This document shows, piece after piece, positions 24,588 to 34,165 of a stretch of 64,000 nucleotides of DNA. Below the pieces are notes generated by a model. It was not told where the DNA came from and searched no databases. It saw only the letters and a list, made by a program, of their open reading frames with translations. The DNA is from Rhizobium etli 8C-3 (lineage in GTDB: Bacteria > Pseudomonadota > Alphaproteobacteria > Rhizobiales > Rhizobiaceae), in the NCBI RefSeq assembly GCF_001908375.1, contig NZ_CP017243.1, positions 186,001 to 250,000 on the forward strand, read 5' to 3'. Position 1 is the first letter of the stretch; every line of letters starts with the position of its first letter. The translations under genes were made by a program, and so were the position numbers.

Positions 24588-25499
24588 ATGGACATCACCG
24601 ACTCCGGAGTGAAGATCCGCCACCTTCAAATATTACGGGAGGTCATGCGCGCCGGCTCGGAAAGGCTCGCAGCGCAGATGTTGCGAATAACCCAGCCGGC
24701 GGTCAGCCAAAACATCAAGCAGCTAGAGGAGACTGTCGGCTTCGCACTCTTTCGCCGGGAAAACAACAGGTTGATCCCCACCGTCAAGGCATGGGAATTT
24801 CTACGCACAATCGACGCGGCGTTTGCCGGACTTGATCGGATCGGACCGTCAATCGACTTCCTGCGGAGCAACGATACGCGAATGATCGGCATCGCGGCGC
24901 CAAGCGCTTTCTCCTTCGCGACCTTGCCGAAAGTGGTCAAAAGGCTTCGGGAGAGAAGCCGCTCTTACGCCGTTCAGGTGAAAACAGGAACCTATCAGCA
25001 GATTGCAGATCATGTGTTAAACGGCCGCTCGGATCTTGGCATCTCCCGATTGCCTCTTGATGAGCGCATTCTTGATTGGATGCCGGTCGGCTCAGCCACC
25101 AACGTATGTCTTTTTCCGGTCAACCATCGATTTGCGGCACAGCAGCTTGTTACTGCCGAAGATCTTGCCGGTGAGGCGATCATCGACATCGACCCGCAAT
25201 TTGCCTCTCACCAAATGAGCGTCAATGCCCTTCGGTATATGGGAACCGCTCCTGACATCGCCGTGGAATATGACGCCAATGGCAATGACATTGGCTATGT
25301 CATGACAGGGATCGGCGTCTCGATTACGAACGAGATTATTGCGAGCGAATATGCTGAATTCGACGTTGCATTCCGCGAATTTCAGCCAGGGGCAACATAT
25401 CACTACGTCGTCGTTTGGCAAAAAGATCGAAAGCTGAGTGATAGCCTAAGATTTGCATTGGAAGAGATAGTCGCGGCTTTGACAGATCGGGCTGCTTGA
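24588..25499 (+). CDS. LysR-family regulator of ABC importer
   Basis: About 303 residues from ATG 24588; an upstream ATG at 24549 adds 13 residues. Winged HTH: VKIRHLQILREVMRAGSERLAAQMLRITQPAVSQNIKQLEETVGFALFRRENNRLIPT. The effector domain (AAPSAFSFATLPKVVKRLRERSRSYAVQVKTGT...DLGISRLPLDE) fits the branch containing OccR/NocR-like opine and amino-acid regulators. Divergent from the importer operon, as expected for a ligand-responsive activator of uptake. Confidence 0.9.
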   Translation: MDITDSGVKIRHLQILREVMRAGSERLAAQMLRITQPAVSQNIKQLEETVGFALFRRENNRLIPTVKAWEFLRTIDAAFAGLDRIGPSIDFLRSNDTRMIGIAAPSAFSFATLPKVVKRLRERSRSYAVQVKTGTYQQIADHVLNGRSDLGISRLPLDERILDWMPVGSATNVCLFPVNHRFAAQQLVTAEDLAGEAIIDIDPQFASHQMSVNALRYMGTAPDIAVEYDANGNDIGYVMTGIGVSITNEIIASEYAEFDVAFREFQPGATYHYVVVWQKDRKLSDSLRFALEEIVAALTDRAA

Positions 25500-26228
25500 C
25501 GATCGCATCGAGGTATGACCCTCGCACCGGAAAACAGATGTTGCGAGTTCATGCTGAACCGCGAGTTGTGCGCGTAAGCTTAGAGCGGGATGATTTTAGG
25601 TAGACCCGTGAGAAGGATTCCCTATGACGCAAATCGGATTCATCCTTCTGGCCGGTCAGGAGGCTGAGCTGGATGGCGAGACCTGTTTCGAATAACCGCG
25701 AGAAGTTGTAGAAGCGGTGATACAGGAGGGGTGTGGTGCCGGGCGGCGTCCAAGCGCTTCCGCATTGGCATCAGCATCGCGATCGATTGGGTGCGGCGCG
25801 TGACGCGACGGACAGCGCAGCCCGGCAGGATGAGTAGCCACAAGCCGCGAACGGCGGTGGCTTACCTAAGCCACCGAGCAGATAGTTGCGCCATATCGTA
25901 GAAGAACATCGCGACAATCGGAACTGCGTCGGTTGGCAGAAGCGGACCGGTTGTTTGTGCGATCATTGGTGCCATGTTCTCTTTAAGTGATTCTGCAGTT
26001 ATCTTAAAATGGCGGATGACACTTCAATTGGACGCAATATCGACTAGAGCAAATCCTGTTCAATCCGGGTCATATCCAGCAGCCCTGAAGTAGTTTGCGC
26101 ATTCTGTCGGCGTGAAGCGGAGCATCAATGCGCCTAGGACGTCCCATAGAGCATCGATCTTTCGTTCCGCGCCCTCCGTGGTTGACTGCGGCCCCTAAAC
26201 CGGGACCGCGTGCCGGTGGCGACGGAAG
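25500..26228. other. Relic DNA: intergenic repeats and IS630 fragment
   Basis: Around 25580-25650 and 26045-26080 the sequence has the 'tagagcggatgattt / aaatcggattcatcc' style of rhizobial intergenic mosaic (RIME-like) elements. At about 25748-25860 the plus strand reads SKRFRIGISIAIDWVRRVTRR...SSHKPRTA, like the N-terminal HTH of an IS630-family transposase, without a complete frame. Confidence 0.4.
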
Positions 26229-26423
26229 CTATGAGATCACATGCTCAATGCGCTCGAGGTGGTGCTGAGGCACGATCTGAAGGGGTTCCTCGGCCGCTGC
26301 GATTTCCTCGACCGTAAGTCCGGTGGCGATGGCCAGGTCCTCAAGGCTGTAGCCCTTCGCAATCCTGGCTTTGCGGCGACGAGCGGCTGCGGAGGTGTTG
26401 TCGGCGGTAGCAAATTGATCCAT
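26229..26423 (-). CDS. Small XRE-like HTH protein
   Basis: 64 residues from ATG 26423 (GGAG about 7 nt upstream): MDQFATADNTSAAARRRKARIAKGYSLEDLAIATGLTVEEIAAAE. The segment KGYSLEDLAIATGLTVEEIAAAE reads as a helix-turn-helix of the XRE kind, preceded by a basic arm. Probably a complete short DNA-binding protein. The flanking DNA is relic-rich and the gene stands alone. Confidence 0.6.
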   Translation of the reverse strand: MDQFATADNTSAAARRRKARIAKGYSLEDLAIATGLTVEEIAAAEEPLQIVPQHHLERIEHVIS

Positions 26424-26897
26424 TCCAAACTCCAAATCACGTTGATGTAGCGGCTGAGGGGGATCTGTCCCCGATGGGTTGGCTCCTTCGTGGTGCCGAC
26501 TCGGTCAGAGGTTAGCCGCAACCTGCCGAGCCGCTTGGTTTCTCTTCGCAGACGACGCTCTTGCGTGGCTTCCGCCGCGATCTTGTTCTGCGTTCGGATG
26601 CCGAGCGCTCCTGCATTAGCGCTGTTGTTCTAGTCCTGCTTTCTATGACAATCAATCCATGGGTTTGCTCATAGGCACACGACGAGCCGTACCAACTGCC
26701 TGGGAAGAATTGTCCGCTACTGATTAACTGCGGTCGCAGATATGCCTTGCGCGATCTCATCGTCGAAGTGAACCATCTCGCCCGAGGCCATGTGCAGCGC
26801 GTCCGCGACATCGCCGAAGCGCGCCTCACCATAACGGAGGCCGGAACTTATTGAATCGGCGCCCGTTCGTAAGGACCGACATTAGGAGGATCTCACC
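26424..26897. other. Intergenic with decayed minus-strand frame
   Basis: At 26700-26850 the minus strand reads GLRYGEARFGDVADALHMASGEMVHFDDEIAQGI in a short open frame without a start. It is protein-like but I cannot assign it. Nothing else is supported. Confidence 0.3.
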
Positions 26898-27074
26898 ATG
26901 GCAACCACATCCAAAGCCCGCAGCCAGGATCGTGCTCGCGTCGCAGGTGGTCAGGATCACGAGGTGAAGTACGAAGCCCGGAAGGAAGGCATTTCCAAGG
27001 AAGCGGTGAAGAAGACCGTGAAGAACGTAGGCAACAGTCGCAAGAAGGTCGAAGCCGAACTCGACCGGCACTAA
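26898..27074 (+). CDS. DUF3606 family protein
   Basis: 58 residues: MATTSKARSQDRARVAGGQDHEVKYEARKEGISKEAVKKTVKNVGNSRKKVEAELDRH. The pattern 'DRa+V.g.q.yEV.Y.akk.giS...+k.Avk.VGNS..kVeaeL' is DUF3606, a short family frequent in rhizobia; function unknown, often stress-related by annotation context. Strong Shine-Dalgarno TTAGGAGGA about 6 nt before the ATG. Basic and helical, so nucleic-acid binding is conceivable. Confidence 0.85.
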   Translation: MATTSKARSQDRARVAGGQDHEVKYEARKEGISKEAVKKTVKNVGNSRKKVEAELDRH

Positions 27075-28019
27075 TCCGGGTTGGAGAGTTCAACCGTGAG
27101 GGTCCGCAGCCATAAAGTCAGCGGCGGAAACAGCCGCTGAAAGTCTGGCTCCGACGGATCATAACGCAGCGGCGGAAGGCGCCTGACTGCAGGAGTTGAC
27201 GACCCCGCAGGAAGCGTTTCGGAGCAAGGCTATCGAAGCTGCGGGATACAGCGCCGTCGAGCAAAGCCAAAAGTATTGGGACGCCGGAGCGTTTCTTGCA
27301 AAGGGGCGGAGCCGCATCGCATGAGGAAGGGGCTGGCGAGCGAACCCAACGAGCTCCAAAGTCGCGATACGCGACGGCGTCGGCTGACTTTACCTGCAGA
27401 ACAGAATTCAGAGGCCGACAGACCGTGGGGCACCGCGTGCGGACGCCGGTCCCGACCGGTCCGTTCAATCGACTTCTAGAAGCTGCCATCCCGTTTTTGG
27501 GACCGGCCAGCATCGTCGATCTTCTCGTGCTCACTGCGCTGAATAGGAAGCGCGGTCGGTATTAAGCCATTCTCCCGTAACGCCAAAGGCGAGCGGCGGA
27601 GCGCCGATCAATCGCCCGAGTCGGGTCTCCAGTGTTTGAAACGATGCTCAGGGAAGCGGTCGACGTGAACCTCGCTTAAATCCTGCGGAGTATTCCATTG
27701 CCGACATGGCAGTCGATCAGATCCCGAAACAGGCTTAGCGAGTGCCACGTGCATCGTCGTCCCGATGTGGACTGTAGACTAGCTTCCTGCATAGGGCGAT
27801 GCGATCCTGAGTTGCGTTCATGTGTCCTCTCCTTCGCGACGGAGAGACCCTAAGCTATGCCGACTAGGCGGCCGCTATGGTGCCGGAAACGTTGGCAAAG
27901 TCGGTTAATCGGCATAGTTTGCTGGTCAGCATAAACGTGCTTTTGCCGCGCGCGGCAAAATGCAGTTTGAAGCAGCGTCGCGATCGTCGCCCAAGTCCTG
28001 CCGCCGCCTTCCGAGCCGG
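27075..28019. other. Gene-poor region
   Basis: Only short overlapping frames. A plus-strand tail LEAAIPFLGPASIVDLLVLTALNRKRGRY ends at 27565 and could be the end of a decayed protein. No domain or start is supported. Confidence 0.3.
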
Positions 28020-28290
28020 GTTCATAATGCCGGATTTCCGACGTTTGAAGCAAGGGTCACCTATCCCTTCCATCCACTGGTTGACCAAACCGTCTTGGTA
28101 ACCGGCAGCCATGAGCACGAAGGCGTTCACTATCTGCTCATTCTGGCACACGGTGGTTCATTTCAAATTCCGGCATGGATGTTTGATCCTGCGGCAAGTT
28201 CGATCGAGATCGTAGCTGCGCCGCGCCTTTCGGCAACCAAACTCGTTGAACTGCGCGCCAAGCTTTGTTGCCTGACTATTCCGTTGCGGT
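28020..28290 (+). pseudogene. DUF5372-like fragment linked to recombinase
   Basis: The frame gives ARVTYPFHPLVDQTVLVTGSHEHEGVHYLLILAHGGSFQIPAWMF followed by an AAPRLSATKLVELRAKL tail. The 'rVthPFHPL.g' opening and 'lpaWm' are as I recall in DUF5372, a short protein found just upstream of transposon-borne serine recombinases. There is no clear start, and the frame runs on into recombinase sequence, so it is treated as a remnant. Confidence 0.5.
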
Positions 28291-28305
28291 CGCTGCGGTC
28301 GCCGA

Positions 28306-29363
28306 TTGCACATTCAATACTCCGGGAAAGGCGGCAATACGCAGCGATATGTTTGTCGCGGCACGTTCGGCGCCATGGCGGTCGGCAACTGTATCGGGTT
28401 CGGCGGCATGCGGGTCGATCGGGCCGTGGCGCAGGAGGTGCTCGAGCGATTGCAACCTCTGGGAATCGAGGCGGCCTTGCGGGCAATGGAGGCGCACACG
28501 CAGCGTCATAGCGACAATCAACAGCAACTCGAGAACTTAATCAAGCAAGCACAATACGAGGCTGCCAGGGCGCGCCGCCAGTATGATGCTGTCGATCCGG
28601 GCAATCGGTTGGTCGCCGGCGAACTGGAGCGGCGCTGGAATGAGAAGCTGATCCTATTGCGTGATCTCGAGGTCCAGTTCGAGATGCTCTCGACCGACCG
28701 TAACACGCCTGCTTTATCGGCCGACGACCGTACAAGATTGATGATGCTCGGTAGCGATCTATAATAAGGCATGGGACAGGTCCCGACGCGTCTATCGAGA
28801 CACGCGAAAAGATCATTCGGCTGCTGATCAAAGAAATCATTGTCGATACCGTTGACGACACATTGGCGCTCGTCATTCATTGGCAGGGTGGCGATCACAC
28901 CCGGATGACGGTGAAGAAAAACAAGATCGGCCAGACCCGCTGGGCAGTTAAGGCTGATGTTGTCGATCTCGTTCGCAACTTGGCGAGGCAGTTGCCCGAT
29001 TTGTCGATCGCAGCAATCTTGAATCGATCCGGCAAGCGGACAGGGCATGGCGCCAGCTGGACGCGAAGCCACGTCTGCAGTCTTCGCAACATCCACGGCA
29101 TCTCCGTCTATCGAGAAGGTGAACGGGCCGAACGCGGTGAGAGAACCCTCGACGAGGCCGCCGACATTCTAAAGGTGAGTCGAGCTACCGCCTACCGGAT
29201 GGTCAGCAGCGGTGTCCTTCCCGCTCGCCAGTTATGCACCGGAGCGCCGTGGATCATCCAGCTTTCCGACCTTCAACACGAAACCGTGCGCCGCGAAGCC
29301 GATGCCAGGCGATCCCGGCGTCCGATATCTCAGGATCCGGTTCAAAATCCTCTTTTATTATAA
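28306..29363 (+). pseudogene. Large serine recombinase, C-terminal remnant
   Basis: Two frames carry one protein. 28306-28764 reads QYSGKGGNTQRYVCRGTFGAMAVGNCIGFGGMRVDRAVAQEVLERLQPLGIEAAL, the recombinase zinc-ribbon and following helical region (QQLENLIKQAQYEAARARRQYDAVDPGNRLVAGELERRWNEKL). After a shift near 28755 the next frame continues ETREKIIRLLIKEIIVDTVDD and then (28863 on) LALVIHWQGGDHTRMTVKKNK, ending with an HTH-like DEAADILKVSRATAYRMVSSGVLPA. The N-terminal catalytic Ser domain is absent. Relic of a mobile element. Confidence 0.75.
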
Positions 29364-30001
29364 GGACATCATCAGATGAGGAGTATGTCGCGCCCTCGTC
29401 ACCTTCAGCAAACAGGCTATTTTTTCTTAACGCCTGGGGCTTGATTGCCCGCTCAACATGTGGAGTCCACTTCGACGCGGCCGTCTTTCAGGAAGCGCTC
29501 GAAGATATCGCGGCGCGATATGGAATAGCGGAGAGCTCCGCGAGTTTTGATTTTCCGGGTAACGCCCCTTAGCCACGAACAGGCACATGATCCTTGGCGC
29601 GATTTGAAGTCCACGTGAATTCCCTTGTCCCCAGCGCAACCGTCGACATTTCTCGCAGATGTCGGGCATCCGCCACTTTTGTCAGGTTTGTCGTGATTGG
29701 AACGTTTTGTTCGCCGGTCTCTCCGTCAAATACACATCAACCTGCCCTCAACCCGCCCATTGATAAAAGAAAATCATCTTCTTGGCGCGTCGGAGCAGTT
29801 GGCATGGTGTTTGCTGATCCCTGGTTACAAGCGGCAGAAAGCAGTCTGCATTATGCCGGTTCATGAAACGAACGGAACGGAGGCCACCTGACCGTTCGTC
29901 ATCGGATCCGCGTTCTACCAAGCGGCCATGCATAGTCCGCCGGCGGAAGGGTCAATCCCGATGTCACAGCTTGCAACCAACTCAAAGAGAAGGAAAATGC
30001 A
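29364..30001. other. Gene-poor region before phasin
   Basis: No protein family is visible in any frame. A ribosome site (GAGAAGGAAAA) just before 30002 belongs to the phasin gene. Confidence 0.35.
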
Positions 30002-30457
30002 ATGACCAAGATTTCCGAAAGATCCTTTGAAACGATCGAAAACCCGGGGTCATCGTCGCTCAAGGTGCCAGATCAGTTCGGCGCATCTGTTGAAAAGGGG
30101 AACAAGAAGGTGACAGAGGCTTTTTTGAAATTTGCGTCCGGCGCTGAAGCGACACAGAAAATGCTGCCTCCGATCCTCGAAACGACAAGTCTATTCGGCA
30201 ACGAATTGTGGTGGAAGACGATCGCTGCACTGCAGGCCGACGCCGAGGCCAGCTTCTCACATTTGCAAGCTTTGCTGGGCGCGAATTCGCCGTCGCAGAT
30301 CCTCGAACAGCAGTCGACCTTTTTCCGCAAGCGCGTTGAGACAAGTTTGCAGCACGCCAAGGAAGTCCGGGTGCTCTCAAGCAGGGCGGTGGAGGAAATC
30401 TCAAAGCCGGTCAAGGATGCTTTTGACAAGGTGCTGACGGACCTCAAGGCGACGTAA
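30002..30457 (+). CDS. Phasin family protein
   Basis: 151 residues, almost all helical and without membrane segments: VEKGNKKVTEAFLKFASGAEATQKMLPPILETTSLFGNELWWKTIAALQADAEASFSHLQALLGANSPSQILEQQSTFFRKRVETSLQHAKEVRVLSSRAVEEISKPVKDAFDKVL. Repeated amphipathic helices with 'P.qilelQ..f.r...e....a+el..l...' match phasins (Phasin_2 type) that coat polyhydroxybutyrate granules. ATG 30002 follows GAGAAGGAAA. A stand-alone gene in relic DNA; a role in storage granules during symbiosis is plausible. Confidence 0.85.
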   Translation: MTKISERSFETIENPGSSSLKVPDQFGASVEKGNKKVTEAFLKFASGAEATQKMLPPILETTSLFGNELWWKTIAALQADAEASFSHLQALLGANSPSQILEQQSTFFRKRVETSLQHAKEVRVLSSRAVEEISKPVKDAFDKVLTDLKAT

Positions 30458-30720
30458 AAGCGGACTCGCACTTAAATCGCCTGGACTGATCGGGGGCGGC
30501 CTACCTTATTCATGGACGGAAAAGATGGTGACGGGGACCATCAGGTCGGGAGAGAGCTGGAAAGTGTGTCCTGCGATCTCGATAGCTCCAGCTAACAAGC
30601 TCCTGAAAACGGATCGCGGGCGGCCGGCGTGACATATTGGACGGTTTGAACTGGCGAAGAACCCACCATCTTGGTATCTAACCGCGTAGGCGGCAGGGGG
30701 CAGGGGGCAGGGAAGTGGTA
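30458..30720. other. Intergenic, nothing recognised
   Basis: Below 300 bp of unassigned DNA between the phasin and the 99-aa gene; no strong hairpin or motif seen beyond a GGGGGCAGGG ribosome-site-like run before 30721. Confidence 0.3.
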
Positions 30721-31020
30721 ATGGATTCACGCAGGGACATAGCCGAGCGGGTCATCGCGCGTTGGAAGGCGCGAGGAATCCGGATCGATGAAGACCCGGG
30801 TTTCATGGAACTGGTCGCTCTTTGGACGGCAGGGTCGATTGCGTCCGGTGAAATGCGCCGCCGGTATTCGGCGCTCCAGCGCGAGCGGTCGCTGTCCAGG
30901 TCAATGCCACTTGATGTGTATCCCTGCGACGAAGGGGCGGAGGTCGATCATCGATCGATTGCGATTCCAGACGACGAACCAGATGAACGGGGAGGTCTCG
31001 GACTGCCGGCGCAAGGGTGA
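30721..31020 (+). CDS. Small hypothetical protein, 99 aa
   Basis: From ATG 30721 (GGGAAG upstream): MDSRRDIAERVIARWKARGIRIDEDPGFMELVALWTAGSIASGEMRRRYSALQRERSLS. The N-terminal 65 residues are a compact helical design (I.+RWK.RG.+.d.dp.fm.Lv..W..G.I...eMR+RY) that looks genuine and resembles short rhizobial plasmid proteins. The C-terminal third is less convincing. No function is known. Confidence 0.55.
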   Translation: MDSRRDIAERVIARWKARGIRIDEDPGFMELVALWTAGSIASGEMRRRYSALQRERSLSRSMPLDVYPCDEGAEVDHRSIAIPDDEPDERGGLGLPAQG

Positions 31021-31361
31021 CTCTTACAAAGGGCTCATCACGCACCATTTCCTGGCGAGCGCGAACTTCACGAAACAGCGGGTCGACAAGCGCTGCGTCG
31101 CGTTGTGCATATTCTCGGGAAGAGTCCGAAAAATCCTTGCCACGAGCCGCAATGGCTGGCGGCTCAGCAAGGTAGAAGGTGAGGAGCGGCCGGCGGTACT
31201 GAGTCGACATCTTTATCAACTGTGGGCGTGTCGGCTCAGGGCATCTTCAAGCATGGCAAGGCGGTCGCTGCCCGCTATACAGGGTGCATCGCTAATGCCG
31301 AGCTTGTCGGCACATCTTCAACGCTGAGTCCCTCAGTCTCGTGCGCCCAGCGTCCGACAAG
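31021..31361. other. Possible decayed minus-strand gene
   Basis: The minus strand from 31210 reads MSTQYRRPLLTFYLAEPPAIAARGKDFSDSSREYAQRDAALVDPLFREVRARQEMVRDEPFVRVTL, which looks protein-like, then degenerates where it meets the plus-strand gene ending at 31020. I cannot assign it; it may be a truncated gene. Confidence 0.3.
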
Positions 31362-31496
31362 TTATTGTCTTCCATGGGAGTCCGGCTTGCGCAAATTGCC
31401 CCCGATGAAGGTTGGTCCGCCCGGGTCTTCCGCATGGAAAACGCGCGTTGCCTCAAAAACGCCGGTGCGCCATGCATAGGTCGTATCGTCGATCAT
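31362..31496 (-). CDS. Possible small ORF, 44 aa
   Basis: MIDDTTYAWRTGVFEATRVFHAEDPGGPTFIGGN, then LRKPDSHGRQ. A good ribosome site (CAGGAGG) lies 10 nt before the ATG at 31496. Could be a short gene or the truncated 5' end of a longer one; no family recognised. Confidence 0.35.
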   Translation of the reverse strand: MIDDTTYAWRTGVFEATRVFHAEDPGGPTFIGGNLRKPDSHGRQ

Positions 31497-31647
31497 GCGG
31501 CAAGACCTCCTGGTTTGTCGGACGACCGTACCATTTGGTGACGATGCGGGCTACTTTGGCGACGAGCGCGGTACTCATGCGAAGGTTCGAGTGTGCATCG
31601 AACATCTCCGGCGCCAAATAGCATCGAGACCTCGTTTGGGCGAAAGG

Positions 31648-31953
31648 TTATTCCTTTGCTGCAAAGCCTAGCTCAACGCGGCTGACATCTAAGATCGCCC
31701 GAAGGACGTCGATGCCGAATTTGAGGCTTTCCACCTCGACATCCAGCGAGATGCCCTCGGTGACTGTGCCTTTTGCGTTAGCGATTACCACCTCCTCCAG
31801 GTCTTCGAACCACTGAGGACTGTTCCCTTTGTGAAGCTTCGATAGTTCCGCAATCGCGACACTAAATGCCGATTGGACCGCGATTAGAGCGGCGCCGAGC
31901 TTTCGTTCGTCTACACCCGAGATGCAAACAATGGGGCTGTTTTTCTCATCCAT
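31648..31953 (-). CDS. Hypothetical protein, 101 aa
   Basis: MDEKNSPIVCISGVDERKLGAALIAVQSAFSVAIAELSKLHKGNSPQWFEDLEEVVIANAKGTVTEGISLDVEVESLKFGIDVLRAILDVSRVELGFAAKE. AGAGGAAC sits 6 nt before the ATG. It reads as a compact alpha/beta cytoplasmic protein with regular codon use. No family recognised. It lies upstream, on the same strand, of nothing coherent. Its size and proximity to the type VI locus and NopM-like gene make an immunity or chaperone role conceivable but unproven. Confidence 0.6.
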   Translation of the reverse strand: MDEKNSPIVCISGVDERKLGAALIAVQSAFSVAIAELSKLHKGNSPQWFEDLEEVVIANAKGTVTEGISLDVEVESLKFGIDVLRAILDVSRVELGFAAKE

Positions 31954-32478
31954 GGGCTGTTCCTCTGCTGGCTCGCCACGAAACCCTATTTCAACTAATA
32001 GGCGACAGAGTCGTCGATCGCCGACGAATGCAAATAGGCCCGTAGGCTGGAGTCTCGGGTAGTTAGATCAACGAATACGCGATGCTGGGGGTGGACCATG
32101 TGGAAATGGTGGATGCGCTTGAGGCCTGTTGAAATCTGGGTCCAGCTTCCGAACGTTCCAACCGGCGGCAATGCCTCTAGGCCGTAAGCGTCGCACCTCC
32201 TGGTACGCGATAGCGGGTAATCCTTTGTACGAACTGGCTCGCATGCAAGGTCGCCCGAAGGACACAAGTGCCGAGCCTGGGCTTTCCGGCCATAGTCTTC
32301 AGTGAGACGTCTGTTGCTTCCACAACTCAACACATTCCGGCGAGCGGCATAAACCTGCAAACTCATTGTTTTTGATCCGCACGCGTCATACCTGGCCTGC
32401 ACCCCACCGCCATGGCTTCGGCAAAAGGCCTTTTACTCAAAACGCAGGGACCTAGTTTGGCCCGTTTGTCAGGCAGCA
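31954..32478. other. Gene-poor region after NopM-like gene
   Basis: This is where the missing ligase domain of the NopM-like gene would lie. The minus strand 31995-32402 is open (135 codons) but contains no ligase-domain motifs I recognise (in particular no C-x-D-like catalytic segment), so the DNA looks unrelated to the upstream gene. Confidence 0.4.
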
Positions 32479-33450
32479 TCACAAAAAGATCTGCGGAAGG
32501 CTCGTCCCGCTTTGCGCGCTCAGGTGCGCCCGCAGTCGATCTGGCAGCGGATTGTTATTCAGGTACACTTTGCAATGAGGCGGAAGCTGCGACAGAATGT
32601 ACGGCAGTGCAGTTCGCCCGTCGCCAAGTCCTCTCAGGTTGTTTCCACGAACGCTAAGCTCCTCCAGCCCCCTCGGCAGGTTAGGGGGCAGGTGGGTCAG
32701 TTCATTACTGTCGGTGCTGAGCCACTTTAGGGTGGCCGGGAGGTCCTCGGGTAGGCTAGTCAGTTCATTGTGAGGGACTTCGAGCCTCGTGAGCTTTGCA
32801 GGAAGGCGCTCGGGCAGGCGAATTATATTATTGAGTTCGGCGCGGAGATCCGTCAATTCGAGGGGGAGATTCTCCGGCAGGTGCGCGATTTCGTTGCGGG
32901 TGACATGAAGCTCCCTGAGCTCAGGCGGCAGGTTATCGGGCAAACTGGTCAGCCGGTTGTGGTTGACGTAGAGATACTTTAGTCCGGAAGGAAGCTCGTT
33001 CGGCAATCTGGTCAGCCGGTTGCCGTCGACGTAGAGCGTCTCGAGCATGTCCGGAAGAACCTCAGGCAGCGTGGTCAGCTGGTTGTCGCAGGCAGAGAGC
33101 TTTCGCAGACCGGGCGGGAGGTTGTTGGGCAGCCTGCCCAACCGGTTGTCATTGGCGTTGAGCCGCTGGAGGCCGGCCGGTAAGGTGGGGGGCAGTGCCG
33201 TTAGGGACAGCGATGTTAAGTTCAGGGGGGCACGAAAATTGCGGGTTTCCGTCCAGGCCTCGATCCGTGCCATTGCCTCGTGCCGGTCCTCGTCCTGCTC
33301 CTGCTGCCCGTCTTCCGCCCAGGCCAGTAAAATTTCTTTCAGTGCCGCTTCGCCGGACGAGGAGCCAGTCAAGCCTTCAACCCAGTTAAAGGTGTCTTCA
33401 CCGCCTTGTTCGGAACTATTGCCAACACCCCCCTGCCTTCTGCCGTACAT
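32479..33450 (-). pseudogene. nopM: NopM-type LRR effector lacking E3 ligase domain
   Basis: 323 residues. The N-terminal ~85 residues (SEQGGEDTFNWVEGLTGSSSGEAALKEILLAWAEDGQQEQDEDRHEAMARIEAW) match rhizobial NopM/IpaH-type effectors. About ten LPX leucine-rich repeats follow, each about 20 residues of the form LPxxLPxxLxxLxxxxNxLT, from SLTALPPTLPAGLQRLNANDN to RGLEELSVRGNNL. It ends with the LRR cap QLPPHCKVYLNNNPLPDRLRAHLSAQ and stops, exactly where the NEL ubiquitin-ligase domain with its catalytic Cys should begin (full proteins are about 550 residues). NopM is delivered into plant cells by type III secretion; this copy cannot ligate ubiquitin but could bind targets. Confidence 0.82.
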
Positions 33451-33580
33451 TGCGTCGTTCCTTAGGTCATTGCGTCACTGCTGATGTTACTTCCGTCGCG
33501 ACCTTTCCTTCCAATACCAAATTCGTATCCCGTTATGCTTCGGGGGCATGGCCAGCGTCCTCCCTCGAGCTGGACAGCGC

Positions 33581-33870
33581 ATGATTTTTATCGCGACGTT
33601 GAACAATCCCACCATTGACATGCTGCGCAAACTCGGCCTGACAGGCATGGCCAGCGCCTATCAGGAACTCGAAACGCAAATAGAAGCGAGACACCTTCGA
33701 GCATGGTGAAAGGCTTCGACTGCTGCTCGAGGCGGCCACGCTCCGCCAGAAGCGCTTCGAGGCGAGAGCCCGCCCTGCAAAGCAGCGCTGTAACGCCCAG
33801 ATCGAGAACGCTGATTTTTGCGCCGCCCGCGCCCTGATCGCAATTTCGTGACGCCGAGTGATAAAGGTAT
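33581..33870 (+). pseudogene. IstB (IS21-family helper ATPase) fragment
   Basis: The first frame reads ATLNNPTIDMLRKLGLTGMASAYQELETQ, the IstB N-terminus. After shifts it continues LLLEAATLRQKRFEARARPAKQRCNAQIENADFCAARALI, the next conserved IstB block. No Walker motifs remain. It abuts the 5' side of the NopM-like gene, so IS21 insertion probably shaped this junction. Confidence 0.7.
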
Positions 33871-34165
33871 TTCATCCACCAGTTCCAGCTTGGTGGAGAC
33901 CTAAACCAGACGCATTTGGAGCCGCTTGCGGCCGATTTCGCGTGGCAACTCCATCTAACTGAGGCGCAAGTTCCCGGAACAAACGCTCACGCGCGATAAC
34001 CTTTCCTCATTTTCGGGCAATCTCGCAGTGTCACGTTGATTTGGTAGGTCAGCTTACGACGCCGAAGCCGTTACGCTTTTTCTCTACGCCTGCAGGGCCC
34101 TGCCGACTTAAAGGCAACGACTTCCGGACAGCCGAGGCCCAGAACCAGTTCACCTTGACATCGTG

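Noticed and set aside
31995..32402. Missing NEL domain of the NopM-like gene in another frame
   Set aside because: No ligase-domain motifs are visible in the minus frames of this stretch.
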